Source: Streptococcus lutetiensis
Lineage (GTDB): Bacteria > Bacillota > Bacilli > Lactobacillales > Streptococcaceae
Reading direction: 5' to 3'
DNA length: 64,000 bases
Assembly (NCBI RefSeq): GCF_900475675.1
Contig: NZ_LS483403.1
Span: forward strand, 806,001-870,000
The position numbers were made by a program, and so were the translations under genes. The notes beneath the pieces are model-generated. The model was not told where the DNA came from. It was given only the letters and a program-made list of their open reading frames with translations, and did not search any database. How positions within the stretch are numbered: position 1 is the first letter of the stretch; every line of letters starts with the position of its first letter. This document shows positions 35,608 through 45,051 of this stretch, piece after piece.

Positions 35608-36288
35608 TTAAACTTCTAAAGGTTTAAAGTTTCCAATGATTTTTCCAATAATATGTGGATTTTCATCGTATGGAGCGAATTTATCAGCGTAATGATTATT
35701 AAGAGAAACCAAACGCAAACCCTCTTCTTCACGGTAAACTTTTTTGATATAGGTTTGCCCATCCCAATCAACCGCATAAATGGCACCATCGTAATCAAAT
35801 CCTGTTTGTTTGATGACAACGACTTCTTCATTAAGATAAGTTGGTTCCATTGAATCACTAAATACCCAAGAGGCAAAGTTATAATCTAGTTGCTCATCGT
35901 AAAAGACGGTATCGTAATTGCCATCCCCAAAATAAGAATAACCAGTACCTGCAGATAATTTTTCGAAGACCTTATAGGCATAAAGTTTTGGTAAAGGTTT
36001 GATGATTTCTTGTTCTTTGAGTAGTTCTTCAGCGTAATTTTCTAGTTTAACTTGGTTGTCAGGATTAAGTTTTAAGAAGATATTAACGATATCATGTTCA
36101 GAAAGAAAATACGTTGGATCAACTTTAAAAATCTGACTTAGTTGCTTTAAATTTTTTTGGTTGGGTTTTGTTTTTCCGTTCTCCCAATTAAAATACGAAG
36201 CTCTTGATAACTGTAATAACTTCGCTAAATCAGCTTGCGAATAACCTTTTTCTTGTCGTATCTTTTTTAATTTTTCTCCAGAAAACAT
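35608..36288 (-). CDS. HdiR-like XRE/S24 self-cleaving repressor (second copy)
   Basis: 226 residues, paralogous to the protein at 17498. XRE helix-turn-helix SQADLAKLLQLSRASYFNWE is followed by an S24 domain with a candidate Ala-Gly cleavage site in LSAGTG, the serine in SDSMEPTY and the lysine in TYIKKVYREE. The C-terminal DKFAPYDENP is shared with the first copy. No polymerase gene follows, so this may be the chromosomal HdiR and the other the cassette-borne one. An 18-bp palindrome lies just upstream. Confidence 0.88.
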   Translation of the reverse strand: MFSGEKLKKIRQEKGYSQADLAKLLQLSRASYFNWENGKTKPNQKNLKQLSQIFKVDPTYFLSEHDIVNIFLKLNPDNQVKLENYAEELLKEQEIIKPLPKLYAYKVFEKLSAGTGYSYFGDGNYDTVFYDEQLDYNFASWVFSDSMEPTYLNEEVVVIKQTGFDYDGAIYAVDWDGQTYIKKVYREEEGLRLVSLNNHYADKFAPYDENPHIIGKIIGNFKPLEV

Positions 36289-36300
36289 AAGTTCCTTTCT

Positions 36301-36318
36301 GTTAGTTTATAAACTAAC
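36301..36318. promoter_or_regulatory. Operator palindrome of the second HdiR-like gene
   Basis: Perfect 18-bp palindrome GTTAGTTTATAAACTAAC 13 bp upstream of the ATG at 36288. The core AGTT-TATA-AACT resembles AGTT-ATAT-AACT at 17438-17457. Confidence 0.65.
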
Positions 36319-36365
36319 AACACTATAAAAAATAATCAGAAAAAAGCAAGACAAAATCTTCTTGC

Positions 36366-37313
36366 TTAACGTTTTTTCGGAGTGATTAACACGTGCGTTC
36401 CTTGATCAATTTGGCTTTGAATATTGATATCGAGACTAAGGCTATCTAGAACTTGTTTTGTCATGTAAAGTCCCAATCCTGTAGCTTTTTGGTGTTCGTG
36501 CCCGTTAAAACCAGTAAAGCCTTCTTCAAAAATCCGTGGCAAATCTTCTTCTAGTATTCCACTACCATCATCTGATATTTCAATACTAGCTTGAGAAATG
36601 CGGATGATGATTTTGCCGTTATCTTTCGAATACTTAATGGCATTATCAATTATTTGTGTCAGTGCGAAGGTCACCCATTTTTTATCAGACTTGAGTTCCC
36701 AATCACCTGTCACCTCAACAGAGAGGTGTTTTAACAAACAAGGAATGCGGTATTTTTTGATAATTGAGATTGTAATCTCCTTGACGGACAGTCTTTCAAA
36801 ACGAAAATCATCTTTATTTTGACTGAATTTTAAATAATTTAATAGGGTGTCTAAATAGTTTTGAAGACGATTTAGTTGTTGTTCGACTTCTTTTGATTCA
36901 AGTTGATTAGTCTGTGCCATCAATGATAAAGCTGATAGAGGAACTTTCATTTGGTGAGACCACATTTTGATGAGATTCTGAGTATCTTCCATCTGTGTCT
37001 GAATAGCTAGAACATCGCTGGCATGCGCTTCTTTTTGTTTACAAATAATAGCTTTAAAAGCTTTTTCTGATGGGAGATTGAAGTCATCTAATTCTTTTAC
37101 ATAAATAAATTGTTGTAAAATTATCTGTTTCTTTTTAAATTTGAAGTACTGCCAAATGCTAATGAAAATTAGTATTGTGATACTAATGCTAAAGCTTATT
37201 CTGAAGTAAGTTACGGGCAAGTGGAATAACATAAAGGTCAGTAAAAATGAAATGGTCAATATGGCATAGGTAAGGTACCAAATACCAAATTCTTTAAAAA
37301 ATTGTCGTATCAT
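36366..37313 (-). CDS. Bce-type intramembrane-sensing histidine kinase
   Basis: 315 residues. Two transmembrane helices occupy ~12-60 with almost no extracellular loop, the hallmark of BceS-like kinases that sense through their ABC transporter. The H box is WSHQMKVPLSALSLM (~134), and N and G boxes follow (DNAIKYS, DDGSGI, GLGLYMTKQ). The start overlaps the stop of the response regulator by 4 bp. It is the last gene of the bce-like operon. Confidence 0.9.
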   Translation of the reverse strand: MIRQFFKEFGIWYLTYAILTISFLLTFMLFHLPVTYFRISFSISITILIFISIWQYFKFKKKQIILQQFIYVKELDDFNLPSEKAFKAIICKQKEAHASDVLAIQTQMEDTQNLIKMWSHQMKVPLSALSLMAQTNQLESKEVEQQLNRLQNYLDTLLNYLKFSQNKDDFRFERLSVKEITISIIKKYRIPCLLKHLSVEVTGDWELKSDKKWVTFALTQIIDNAIKYSKDNGKIIIRISQASIEISDDGSGILEEDLPRIFEEGFTGFNGHEHQKATGLGLYMTKQVLDSLSLDINIQSQIDQGTHVLITPKKR

Positions 37314-37972
37314 TTTAGAAGATAGCCGACTCCTCTCACGGTATGAATGCGATCAAATCCTAATGGTTGTACTTTTTTGCGCAAACGAGTCATGTTGACA
37401 CTTAAGGTGTTTTGGTCAATAAAACTTTCATTTTCCCACAATTTCTCTAGCAGCTCTTCCTTTGGCACCACTTGATTTTGGTGTTCAAATAAAATGCTAA
37501 GGATTTTGTTTTCAGTCGGAGAAAGATTAATTTGCTTACTCCCATTTGATAGAATTCCTTCACGGGATAACGAAAATTCATCGAGTTGATAACTGTCAGA
37601 AGTGAATTGATAAGCTCTGCGCAAAAAAGCTGATATCTTAGCATCTAAGATGGCTAATGAGAAGGGTTTAGAAATGAAATCATCTCCTCCCATATTCAAT
37701 GCCATGACGGTATCCATTTCATCATCACTGGATGAAATAAATATGATTGGCAAGGTCATGGTTTTACGAATCTCAGTCGTCCAATAGAAACCATTAAAAT
37801 AGGGCAAAGTGATATCCATTAGAATCAAATCCGGGGTGATTTCTTCGATTTCTTGCTTAATCGCACGAAAATTATTAACACTATAGACATCATAAACTTT
37901 GCTTAAATGCTGTTTTAATAAGGATACAATGGTATTGTCATCTTCTACGATATAAATTTTTCCTTGTTTCAT
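37310..37972 (-). CDS. Bce-type OmpR-family response regulator
   Basis: 220 residues. The receiver domain has the phospho-aspartate in DLILMDITLPYFNG (~52) and the lysine in FISKPFS; the winged helix ends TVRGVGYLLK. It is paired with the kinase that overlaps it and should activate the BceAB-like transporter operon. A terminator/attenuator hairpin lies between it and the permease gene upstream. Confidence 0.92.
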   Translation of the reverse strand: MKQGKIYIVEDDNTIVSLLKQHLSKVYDVYSVNNFRAIKQEIEEITPDLILMDITLPYFNGFYWTTEIRKTMTLPIIFISSSDDEMDTVMALNMGGDDFISKPFSLAILDAKISAFLRRAYQFTSDSYQLDEFSLSREGILSNGSKQINLSPTENKILSILFEHQNQVVPKEELLEKLWENESFIDQNTLSVNMTRLRKKVQPLGFDRIHTVRGVGYLLK

Positions 37973-37986
37973 AGTTTCATTTTAGC

Positions 37987-38012
37987 AAAAAATGGTCTTT
38001 ACGACCATTTTC
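37987..38012 (-). terminator. Terminator/attenuator inside the bce-like operon
   Basis: On the minus strand AATGGTC-GTAAA-GACCATT is followed by TTTT, located between the permease and the response regulator. It would reduce readthrough into the two-component genes. Confidence 0.65.
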
Positions 38013-38075
38013 AGCTGAGTTTCTTATCAAAATAATTGTATGTAGTTTTGTCTTGTTAAAGAAAGTAGTTTTTTA

Positions 38076-40064
38076 TTAACGTTCGATAATCTTGTAGTAA
38101 GTTCGACTAGTTAATTTGTAGATAAAGAAGTAAATGATAATGATACAAAATATTGTAATACCACTGATAATCAGTGTACCTGATCCTTCTACTCCAAAGA
38201 GTAAAAGCATTTGTTTTAACATAGTTAAGGCGACAATAAAGTGGACAATAGCAAAGCCGAGTGGCATAAAGAACATTAGCAATGTTTGTGAGTTAATAGC
38301 CTGTTTGACAGCTTCTTTACTCATGCCGACTTCTTGGAGAATCTTATAAGATTTTTTATCTTCAATTCCTTCGGTACGTTGCTTGTAGTAAATAATCAAG
38401 GCTGCACCAAGCAAGAAACTAAGCCCAAGCAAGAATCCAGTGAAGAGGAAACCACCTGTAACGGTATATAGGGTATCCATGTATCCTTTTCTCGTCTCAA
38501 CATCTCCCTGAATAGAGTCATCTTTTGAAGCAGAATCAATTGATTTATTAATTGTTGAGACTTCGTTTGGTGAGAGGTTAACAAAGGCTGAATAAGAATG
38601 TTGAGCCATCAACTCATGTTCTTTGAAAAGATTTATAACTTCTTGCATGACTGAATCATTACTGAAGATAATAACTCCAGGATTATAACTATTTTTAATT
38701 TCAGGGAAGTTAATGTTCTTAAAGTTTTTTACGTTTTCAAATTTTCTATCAAATAAAGTCAATGTTTCAAGTTGGCTATCACCTTTTTGTTTGTAAAAGG
38801 CAACTTGATTATCTTCTAAGTCAGGCATATCATTATCAAAAGATTTGATAACATCTTGTGTTGTAAGATAGATAGAGCCAAATTTATTAATTTCTGGATG
38901 TTTGACTAAATCATCGGTCAATGTCAGTGATTTACCAGTTGGAATGGAAAACATTGATGATACAGTTTGATAAATGATGTATTCATCGTCAGGCTTGTTG
39001 AGTTTGTCTGTAACTTGCTCTTGGAATTTTTCCTTAAGCTCCCCTTCTGAGACTACTTTGGCATTTGGATCAGTATAGCCATAATCAGCAAATGTAATTT
39101 TTGTATTTTTTGGAAACATTTCATTTGCTTGTTTCTGACTACTAAAATACAAACTTGATGTTGTGGCAATGGTTACAAAAGACATTGTAGCTAGCAAAGT
39201 GATGTTAGCAAGCCCGATAGCATTTTCTTTCATTCTGAAAATCATCTGCGATGTTGTCACAAAGTGTTTTGGTTTGTAAAAATAGTTTTTATTTTTACGA
39301 CGTCGTTTAAGATACCAAGTCATAAAGCTAACGTAAAAGAGGTAAGTACCAATAATTACCAAAACAACTGCGATAAAGAAACGATAGACAACAACTAGTA
39401 CAGTAACTGTTTGAGAGGAAATAGATAGATAATAACCTGAGCCAAGACTGATAAGACTTAGTAGGGCAAAAAGAATATTACCACGAGGTTCTTTTTCACC
39501 TTTCTCTTGGCGTTTAAACAAAGCAAGAGGTGATGAACGATAAATGATAACAATATTAATGACTTCTAGCAAAGCAAAGATAGCGGCGAAGGCTACTGAT
39601 GCCAAAATAAATGCTAGCGGCGATAATCCAATAATGAATTTATTATAGTGCAAAAGATTCACAAAGATAAGGTAAAAAACTTGTGAAAAGACTGCGGAAA
39701 GCACACTACCAAGTAAGATAACACCTATAAAAATAATTGCTAATTCGATAGATGATACCAGACCAACTTGACTTCGGTTCATTCCAAGGATATTGTAAAG
39801 ACCAAACTCTTTACTTCTTTGCTTGAGCAAGAAATTATAACTATAGATTTCCATGATGACGGTAAAAATCATCAGAACAACGATTGCAAGTCCTAAAACA
39901 GTATTACTGTACTGCATCTCCATTGATACTGGACTATAAATAAGCAATAACGTTGAACAGTCAAGGACGAAAAGTACCACACTGGCAAGTAAAAATGGTC
40001 CAAAAATATCAAGTGACTTTTTCAAATTTGACCAAGCTAATTTAGCATAGAACATCTTACTCAC
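38076..40064 (-). CDS. BceB-type ABC transporter permease
   Basis: 662 residues with about ten transmembrane helices and one long extracellular domain (~290-520) between helices 7 and 8, the BceB layout. The FtsX-like permease region spans helices 2-4 (SKEFGLYNILGMNRSQ). BceB-type permeases remove peptide antibiotics such as bacitracin or lantibiotics from lipid II-cycle targets and signal to the kinase. The start overlaps the ATPase gene by 8 bp. Confidence 0.93.
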   Translation of the reverse strand: MSKMFYAKLAWSNLKKSLDIFGPFLLASVVLFVLDCSTLLLIYSPVSMEMQYSNTVLGLAIVVLMIFTVIMEIYSYNFLLKQRSKEFGLYNILGMNRSQVGLVSSIELAIIFIGVILLGSVLSAVFSQVFYLIFVNLLHYNKFIIGLSPLAFILASVAFAAIFALLEVINIVIIYRSSPLALFKRQEKGEKEPRGNILFALLSLISLGSGYYLSISSQTVTVLVVVYRFFIAVVLVIIGTYLFYVSFMTWYLKRRRKNKNYFYKPKHFVTTSQMIFRMKENAIGLANITLLATMSFVTIATTSSLYFSSQKQANEMFPKNTKITFADYGYTDPNAKVVSEGELKEKFQEQVTDKLNKPDDEYIIYQTVSSMFSIPTGKSLTLTDDLVKHPEINKFGSIYLTTQDVIKSFDNDMPDLEDNQVAFYKQKGDSQLETLTLFDRKFENVKNFKNINFPEIKNSYNPGVIIFSNDSVMQEVINLFKEHELMAQHSYSAFVNLSPNEVSTINKSIDSASKDDSIQGDVETRKGYMDTLYTVTGGFLFTGFLLGLSFLLGAALIIYYKQRTEGIEDKKSYKILQEVGMSKEAVKQAINSQTLLMFFMPLGFAIVHFIVALTMLKQMLLLFGVEGSGTLIISGITIFCIIIIYFFIYKLTSRTYYKIIER

Positions 40065-40809
40065 CTCCTAGAAGGGCTGTCATCGCAAGTGAAATGTCTT
40101 TACTGAATTCTTGATTGGTTTTATTGCCACGGTAAATTTGGTGGAAAATACGACCGTCTTTGATGAACAACACACGTTTGGCATGACTTGCTGCATTTGC
40201 TGAGTGAGTTACCATAAGAAGTGTTTGACCATAGCTGTTAATGTCTTCGAAAAGATTTAAGATATCTTCAGAATTGCGATAATCTAGTGCTGCTGTTGGT
40301 TCATCAGCTAAAAGCAATTGCGGATTTGTTATCAAACTACGAGCAATCGCAACACGTTGTTTTTGACCACCAGAAAGTTCAAATGGACGTTTTTCTAGCA
40401 ACTCTTCAATGTGTAATTTTGGCGCTAGCCTTGTAATACGTTTTTCCATTTCTTGATAAGGAAGGCGCCCAAGTACTAGTGGCAAGAAAATATTATCCTT
40501 GACTGATAGGGTGTCCAATAAGTTAAAATCTTGAAAGACAAAGCCGAGATTTTTCAAACGGAATTCAGCAAGTTTACTTTCTTTGATTTTAGTGATTTCT
40601 TCCCCGTTTAAAATAACTGATCCATTGGTTGGCTTTTCTAGTGTTGCTAAGATATTTAGCAAGGTTGTTTTACCTGATCCTGATTCTCCCATAATGGCGA
40701 TGAACTCATTTTCATCAACCTTAAAGTCGACATCTTGCAAAGCTCGTGTCACTTCTTTTGAAAAGCGTGTGCGAAAAACTTTCTCGAGGTGATTGATTTC
40801 CAGTAACAT
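40057..40809 (-). CDS. BceA-type ABC transporter ATPase
   Basis: 250 residues. Walker A GESGSGKTTLLN (~40), Q-loop FVFQDFNLLDTLS, signature LSGGQKQRVAIAR and Walker B LLLADEPTAALD are all intact. It belongs to the MacB/LolD/BceA class. It forms a transporter with the overlapping permease. GGAG lies upstream. Confidence 0.94.
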   Translation of the reverse strand: MLLEINHLEKVFRTRFSKEVTRALQDVDFKVDENEFIAIMGESGSGKTTLLNILATLEKPTNGSVILNGEEITKIKESKLAEFRLKNLGFVFQDFNLLDTLSVKDNIFLPLVLGRLPYQEMEKRITRLAPKLHIEELLEKRPFELSGGQKQRVAIARSLITNPQLLLADEPTAALDYRNSEDILNLFEDINSYGQTLLMVTHSANAASHAKRVLFIKDGRIFHQIYRGNKTNQEFSKDISLAMTALLGGE

Positions 40810-40882
40810 AATTTCTCCTTTTTTTCATTATACCCTTTCAAGCTCAGAAATGCTTAGTTAATTTTTTGCTTTTGAAAACTTT

Positions 40883-40990
40883 TTAGCGCTTTTTTAGCAG
40901 TCTTCTACCGCTCCAGTACCAAAAAGCTAAGCTTGCTACTCCTACTATGATGATAAATAGAATGCTTATCAGACTATATAATTCAACCAT
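40883..40990 (-). CDS. Micro-protein (35 aa), single membrane helix, bce operon
   Basis: Begins MVELYSLISILFIIIVGVAS and ends SGRRLLKKR: one hydrophobic helix (~4-26) then a basic tail, giving a positive-inside orientation. A strong AAAGGAGGTG lies 7 bases before the ATG at 40990. It is co-directional with the bceA-like gene, ~74 bp upstream of it, and downstream of another micro-ORF. No family is recognised. It may be a regulatory subunit of the transporter. Confidence 0.65.
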   Translation of the reverse strand: MVELYSLISILFIIIVGVASLAFWYWSGRRLLKKR

Positions 40991-41005
40991 TTTAAGCACC
41001 TCCTT

Positions 41006-41125
41006 TTACTTTGTTATACGAAAGGCATATGAGATGATATAAACAATAGATCCCAGAAATAGCAATACAATCCAAATGAAAAAATGAATCCATAGGCTAA
41101 GATAGTGTTTAATTTCTTCTTTCAT
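41006..41125 (-). CDS. Micro-protein (39 aa), single membrane helix, bce operon
   Basis: Begins MKEEIKHYLSLWIHFFIWIV and continues with a long hydrophobic helix (~10-33), ending FRITK. AAAGGAG lies upstream of the ATG at 41125, and 15 bp separate it from the next micro-ORF. It is the first gene after the putative promoter and BceR-like box. The function is unknown. Confidence 0.65.
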   Translation of the reverse strand: MKEEIKHYLSLWIHFFIWIVLLFLGSIVYIISYAFRITK

Positions 41126-41205
41126 ATACTGCTACTCCTTTCTTATTGATATCTTTAGTTTATCGGAAATCAGCTCTTTCTTTCTTACAGTTTTGGGGAT
41201 GAAAC

Positions 41206-41221
41206 CTTACAAAAATGTAAG
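41206..41221. promoter_or_regulatory. Putative response-regulator box (TTACA-N4-TGTAA type)
   Basis: CTTACA-AAAA-TGTAAG is a perfect inverted repeat ~80 bp upstream of the first micro-ORF of the bce-like operon. Bce-type regulators bind TnACA-N4-TGTnA-like repeats. Assignment to this operon is by position. Confidence 0.55.
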
Positions 41222-41223
41222 AA

Positions 41224-41256
41224 AAACACAGAAGCTACTGCTTCTGTGTTTTATAT
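41224..41256. terminator. Terminator after the TIM-barrel gene
   Basis: AAAAACACAGAAGC / GCTTCTGTGTTTT perfect stem with TACT loop. Confidence 0.85.
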
Positions 41257-41260
41257 TATC

Positions 41261-42082
41261 TTACAAGTTTTGTGCAATCTGTTTTAGGTAAGCATGACTT
41301 TCGAGCTGTTCAACTGGATTAGTTAGGTCTTTTAAGTTAATTTCGTAGATGCTACTTGCTGTCTCATTAAAGAGTGGCAAAGCTTTCGCCCAATCAATTT
41401 TTCCGTGACCAAGTGTCAGGCTATCATGGGTTTCTCCCAGAGAATCCACTAAATGGTAATGAACGATATGATCCTTCAAAGTCTTTAGAGACTGTTGAAG
41501 GGCCTCGTTATCACCGTGAAGATAAATAAAAGCATGTGAAATATCGTAAGCTAGAGGATAACCTTTTTCAGCAAGCAAGTGATCAAAATCAGGATTTCCA
41601 TATGAATAGAGTTTTGAAATACCATTTTCAAACATGATATAGTCTTTGCCAATATGACAAAAGTGATCCATGCGAGAGAAAAGATACTGACGAGCATCCT
41701 CGATTGAAGCAAAAGGTTCTAATAGTTCAGCTTCTTCTAACTCGTAAGAGCCGTGAACCAGCACTTTACAGTCGTATTTTTTTGCTAAATCAAGTAATTT
41801 TTGTGTTGAAAAATCGATAAAGTTAACCAATTCAGCATTATTTTTTGGATGAGCTACTAATTCCAAACGCTTTCCTTGGTACTTCATAGGGTGATGAAGA
41901 ACAATAGTCTTTACACTACTTGATTTGACTTTTTGAATGGCTTCTTCAAGTTTTTCTAAACTATCAGCTGTATAATCAACTTCGCTTGTAAAAAATTCAA
42001 AAACATCTGGATGATATTTTAGACGACTAGCTACTTGCTCTGGAGCAGAGCTAGCTTTTAATCCTAATTGAATTGGAAACAT
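41261..42082 (-). CDS. Xylose-isomerase-like TIM-barrel protein
   Basis: 273 residues with the AP-endonuclease-2/sugar phosphate isomerase fold. Metal-ligand type segments include VLHHPMKYQG, VLVHGSYELEEAE, MFENGIS, AYDISHAFIYLHG and YHLVDSLGETHD, then LGHGKIDW, a typical C-terminal strand of the family. The substrate is unknown. It is 28 bp downstream of trmFO and likely cotranscribed. Confidence 0.82.
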   Translation of the reverse strand: MFPIQLGLKASSAPEQVASRLKYHPDVFEFFTSEVDYTADSLEKLEEAIQKVKSSSVKTIVLHHPMKYQGKRLELVAHPKNNAELVNFIDFSTQKLLDLAKKYDCKVLVHGSYELEEAELLEPFASIEDARQYLFSRMDHFCHIGKDYIMFENGISKLYSYGNPDFDHLLAEKGYPLAYDISHAFIYLHGDNEALQQSLKTLKDHIVHYHLVDSLGETHDSLTLGHGKIDWAKALPLFNETASSIYEINLKDLTNPVEQLESHAYLKQIAQNL

Positions 42083-42110
42083 GATGTCACCTCTTCTTTG
42101 ATTAGTAGGT

Positions 42111-43448
42111 TTAAACGTTAAGGTATTCTTCTAAGTCTTTCAAAGCACGTTCAGCAACTTTTTCGTAACGTTCTTTTTTATCACGGATACGTGGTCCTTC
42201 GAGTTCTTTAACGATACCAAAGTTAACGTTCATTGGTTGGAAATGTTTGCTTTCAGCGTGAGTGACGTAGTGTGGTAAAGCTCCAATAGCTGTTGTTTGT
42301 GGGAAGATAACAGGTTCTTCGCCTTTGAAACGACGCACAGCATTGATACCAGCTACAAGACCTGATGCAGCAGATTCAACATAACCTTCAACACCAGTCA
42401 TTTGACCAGCGAAGAAAAGATTTGGATTTTGACGTGTAGCAAATGTTTCTGTCAAAAGGTTTGGTGAATCCATGTATGAGTTACGGTGCATAACGCCGTA
42501 GCGGACAAATTCAGCATTTTCGAGGCCTGGAATCATACGGAACACACGTTTTTGTTCTCCCCATTTAAGGTGTGTTTGGAAACCAACGATGTTAAATAAG
42601 CTACCAGCTGCATTGTCTTGACGCAATTGAACAACGGCATAAGGTGTTTTAAACTCGCCATCACGTGGTCCTTTGTAATCTTCTGGGTATTCTAGTCCGA
42701 CAGGTTTCATAGGACCATAGAGCAATGTTTTAATGCCTCGTTTTGCCATGACTTCGATTGGCATACAACCTTCGAAGTATTTTTCTTTTTCAAATGAATT
42801 TAGTGGTGCTTCTTCAGCATTGACAAGTGCTTCATGGAAAGCCATGAATTCTTCTTTTGTCATTGGACAGTTTAGATAAGCTGCTTCCCCTTTATCGTAA
42901 CGTGATTTTAGGTAGATTTTGTCCATGTCGATAGAACTTTTATCAACAATCGGTGCTGCTGCATCGTAGAAATAGAAACCGTCACCACCGTTTAATTCGT
43001 GGATTTTTGCAGCTAAAGCATCTGAAGTAAGTGGTCCACTAGCGATAACTGTAATGGCATCGTCTGGGATTTCAGTGATTTCTTCGCGAATGACTTCGAT
43101 AAGTGGGTGGTTTGTGACTTCGTCAGTTACCATTTGTGAGAAACCGTCGCGGTCAACCGCAAGAGCGCCACCAGCAGGGACGCGCGTGCTTTCAGCGGCT
43201 TTCATGATAACAGAATCCAAACGGCGCATTTCTTCTTTCAAAAGACCAACAGCGTTTGTTAAACTGTCGCCACGAAGCGAATTTGAGCAGACAAGTTCAG
43301 CGAATTTATCTGTTTTATGCTGAGGTGTTGGTTTAACCCCACGCATTTCATAAAGTTTAACTGGAATACCGCGCTTAGCAATCTGATAAGCAGCTTCAGA
43401 GCCAGCTAAACCAGCTCCAATAACGTTAATGTATGATGATTGAGACAA
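42111..43448 (-). CDS. trmFO: Folate-dependent tRNA (uracil-54) methyltransferase
   Basis: 445 residues. The FAD-binding start [39 protein letters not shown], and [17 protein letters not shown] near the C-terminus are diagnostic of TrmFO (formerly Gid). It makes m5U54 in tRNA using methylenetetrahydrofolate. GGAGG precedes the start. A ~190-bp leader with two hairpins lies upstream. Confidence 0.96.
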   Translation of the reverse strand: MSQSSYINVIGAGLAGSEAAYQIAKRGIPVKLYEMRGVKPTPQHKTDKFAELVCSNSLRGDSLTNAVGLLKEEMRRLDSVIMKAAESTRVPAGGALAVDRDGFSQMVTDEVTNHPLIEVIREEITEIPDDAITVIASGPLTSDALAAKIHELNGGDGFYFYDAAAPIVDKSSIDMDKIYLKSRYDKGEAAYLNCPMTKEEFMAFHEALVNAEEAPLNSFEKEKYFEGCMPIEVMAKRGIKTLLYGPMKPVGLEYPEDYKGPRDGEFKTPYAVVQLRQDNAAGSLFNIVGFQTHLKWGEQKRVFRMIPGLENAEFVRYGVMHRNSYMDSPNLLTETFATRQNPNLFFAGQMTGVEGYVESAASGLVAGINAVRRFKGEEPVIFPQTTAIGALPHYVTHAESKHFQPMNVNFGIVKELEGPRIRDKKERYEKVAERALKDLEEYLNV

Positions 43449-43469
43449 TATACTAATACCTCCAAAAAT

Positions 43470-43530
43470 GAGCTTAGAGAAGCTTAAAACTCATTTTCCA
43501 GATGTGGGAGTTTGCCCATATCTGAATCTT
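43470..43530 (-). promoter_or_regulatory. Two hairpins in the trmFO leader
   Basis: AAAATGAG ... CTCATTTT and CAGATGTGGG ... CCCATATCTG lie in tandem upstream of trmFO. Neither is followed by a clear T run on the minus strand. They could be leader structure or merely intergenic repeats. Confidence 0.35.
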
Positions 43531-43646
43531 TCTATTTTTGATACCAGACTATCATAACATAAAATCAGTGAAATACAAATAAAATATTAAATCAATAGAC
43601 ATAACTAAAATTATGTAAATAATTTAACGAATTTCTTTTTTTATCG

Positions 43647-44369
43647 TTAGAAAAGGCAAATCCAAGCAGCTAGTAAAACACTAGATATGCTGAAAAGTGA
43701 TCCAATTAAGTAGTATTCTGCAAAAGTAGGACTTTCAGATATTTTATTGTAGCGAGCAATCGATTTCGCTGTAAAGACCAGCCCGATTGAGGCAAATTGA
43801 TTAAAGATGATGCAAATACTCATGATAACACGTTCTAAAAGTCCGATGGTTGCTCCTGCACCTGGAATGGTATCCAATTTTTGATTGTCTTGTGGCTGAT
43901 ATTTTTGAAAGAAAATCTTGAAAACAACATTTGTTGGCTTAGTGATGAGAACAAGAAATAAAATCAGATTTAAAACTTGTGCAGTTACAGCATTGACAGT
44001 CAGATAAGGACAAAAAATACTCCCTGTCAATAAAACGATAATCACTAAGTGAAGCATCTGATCTGCTAAAAATGTCCACATAGTACTGAGATGAAGGCAG
44101 TTAGCGACACTCGATTTTCCAAAATCAATGATAGCATGGCTAAGTAAGATAAGCAGACTCGTCAACCATAGACTTGGTAAAAAGCAAGTTAGTAAAATCA
44201 GAGGAAAAGCTACTCCTAGAAGATGAAGCAAAAGGTACTTTTTATCAGTATTTTTACGGTCAGCCACCTTTTGACTTTACAGTTGGAAATCAGATAAAAA
44301 ATGACAGATTAACAACAAGGTCAAAACAGGATGCTGTGTCAAATATTGTGAAAGTCCAGTGATAGGCAT
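43647..44369 (-). pseudogene. satE: SatE-like DUF3307 membrane protein with a nonsense codon
   Basis: The ATG at 44369-44367 overlaps the satD stop (TAATG). It reads MPITGLSQYLTQHPVLTLLL then CHFLSDFQL, where TAA replaces a probable glutamine. The same frame continues SQKVADRKNTDKKYLLLHLL to the stop at 43647. HFLSDFQ-x-Q and the histidine ~25 residues on are the DUF3307 N-terminal signature. Six or seven membrane helices follow, with VFTAKSIARY and FAEYYLIGSLFS shared with the ffh-linked copy. A GTG after the stop could restart a shortened protein. Confidence 0.78.
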
Positions 44370-45040
44370 TAAGCTAACTCCTCTCCATAGTGTTTAAGAC
44401 AATTTAAAGCTGTTTTTCGTGCACGAAGATATACTTTAATATTGCTGCTTTTAAGACGTTTTGATAAGGCGCTGGTCGTTAATGCTAAGCGTTTAGCAAG
44501 CATTTGTTGATCGAACTGCTCATTGTAAATTCCAAGTGCTAATAACTCTTTTAAGATGATTTCTTGACTTGCTCGCCAGTCTGATTTAATAGCTTCGCTG
44601 CTTGCAATCAAGGTATTAAGGATATTGACTTGATTCTCATCATCAAAAGAAACCGCAATTTGTGTATTACCGTAGTCATTTTTTTGATGAATATAGTTAA
44701 TGGCTTTTCTGGCATGCCAGTATGCTGGACCATCAGCGCCAATACTTTGTTCGGGATTGATGTCTGTTAGAATTTTTCCCATTCCAATCCCAAAACGCAC
44801 CTGGTAAGGCTTCATGGCCAGATTGATACGGTCAATGATTTGAAATAAAGGAGCATCAAGACTCAGTAATCCTTGAAATTCATCGCCTAATGTAATGGAT
44901 AATTTGGATGCCAAAACTGCTTGAAATTCATTGTTCAAATCAGCTAAGCAAGATTCCAGTGATTTTTGAACTTGGTAGCGATTATCGATTTTTTTGAACC
45001 AATAATGTCGCCAATTAATGCAAAAGAATTCATAGGCCAC
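44369..45040 (-). CDS. satD: SatD-family protein
   Basis: 223 residues from GTG 45040 with GAGAGG upstream. The N-terminal two thirds resemble a nucleotidyl-cyclase-like fold (SKLSITLGDEFQGLLS, FGIGMGKI), as in SatD. The C-terminus carries a helix-turn-helix (LLAKRLALTTSALSKRLKSS-like; here QMLAKRLALTTSALSKRL), suggesting DNA binding. S. mutans SatD belongs to the secretion and acid tolerance operon. An array of repeated half-sites lies just upstream, fitting autoregulation. Confidence 0.82.
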   Translation of the reverse strand: MAYEFFCINWRHYWFKKIDNRYQVQKSLESCLADLNNEFQAVLASKLSITLGDEFQGLLSLDAPLFQIIDRINLAMKPYQVRFGIGMGKILTDINPEQSIGADGPAYWHARKAINYIHQKNDYGNTQIAVSFDDENQVNILNTLIASSEAIKSDWRASQEIILKELLALGIYNEQFDQQMLAKRLALTTSALSKRLKSSNIKVYLRARKTALNCLKHYGEELA

Positions 45041-45051
45041 CTCTCTTATAG

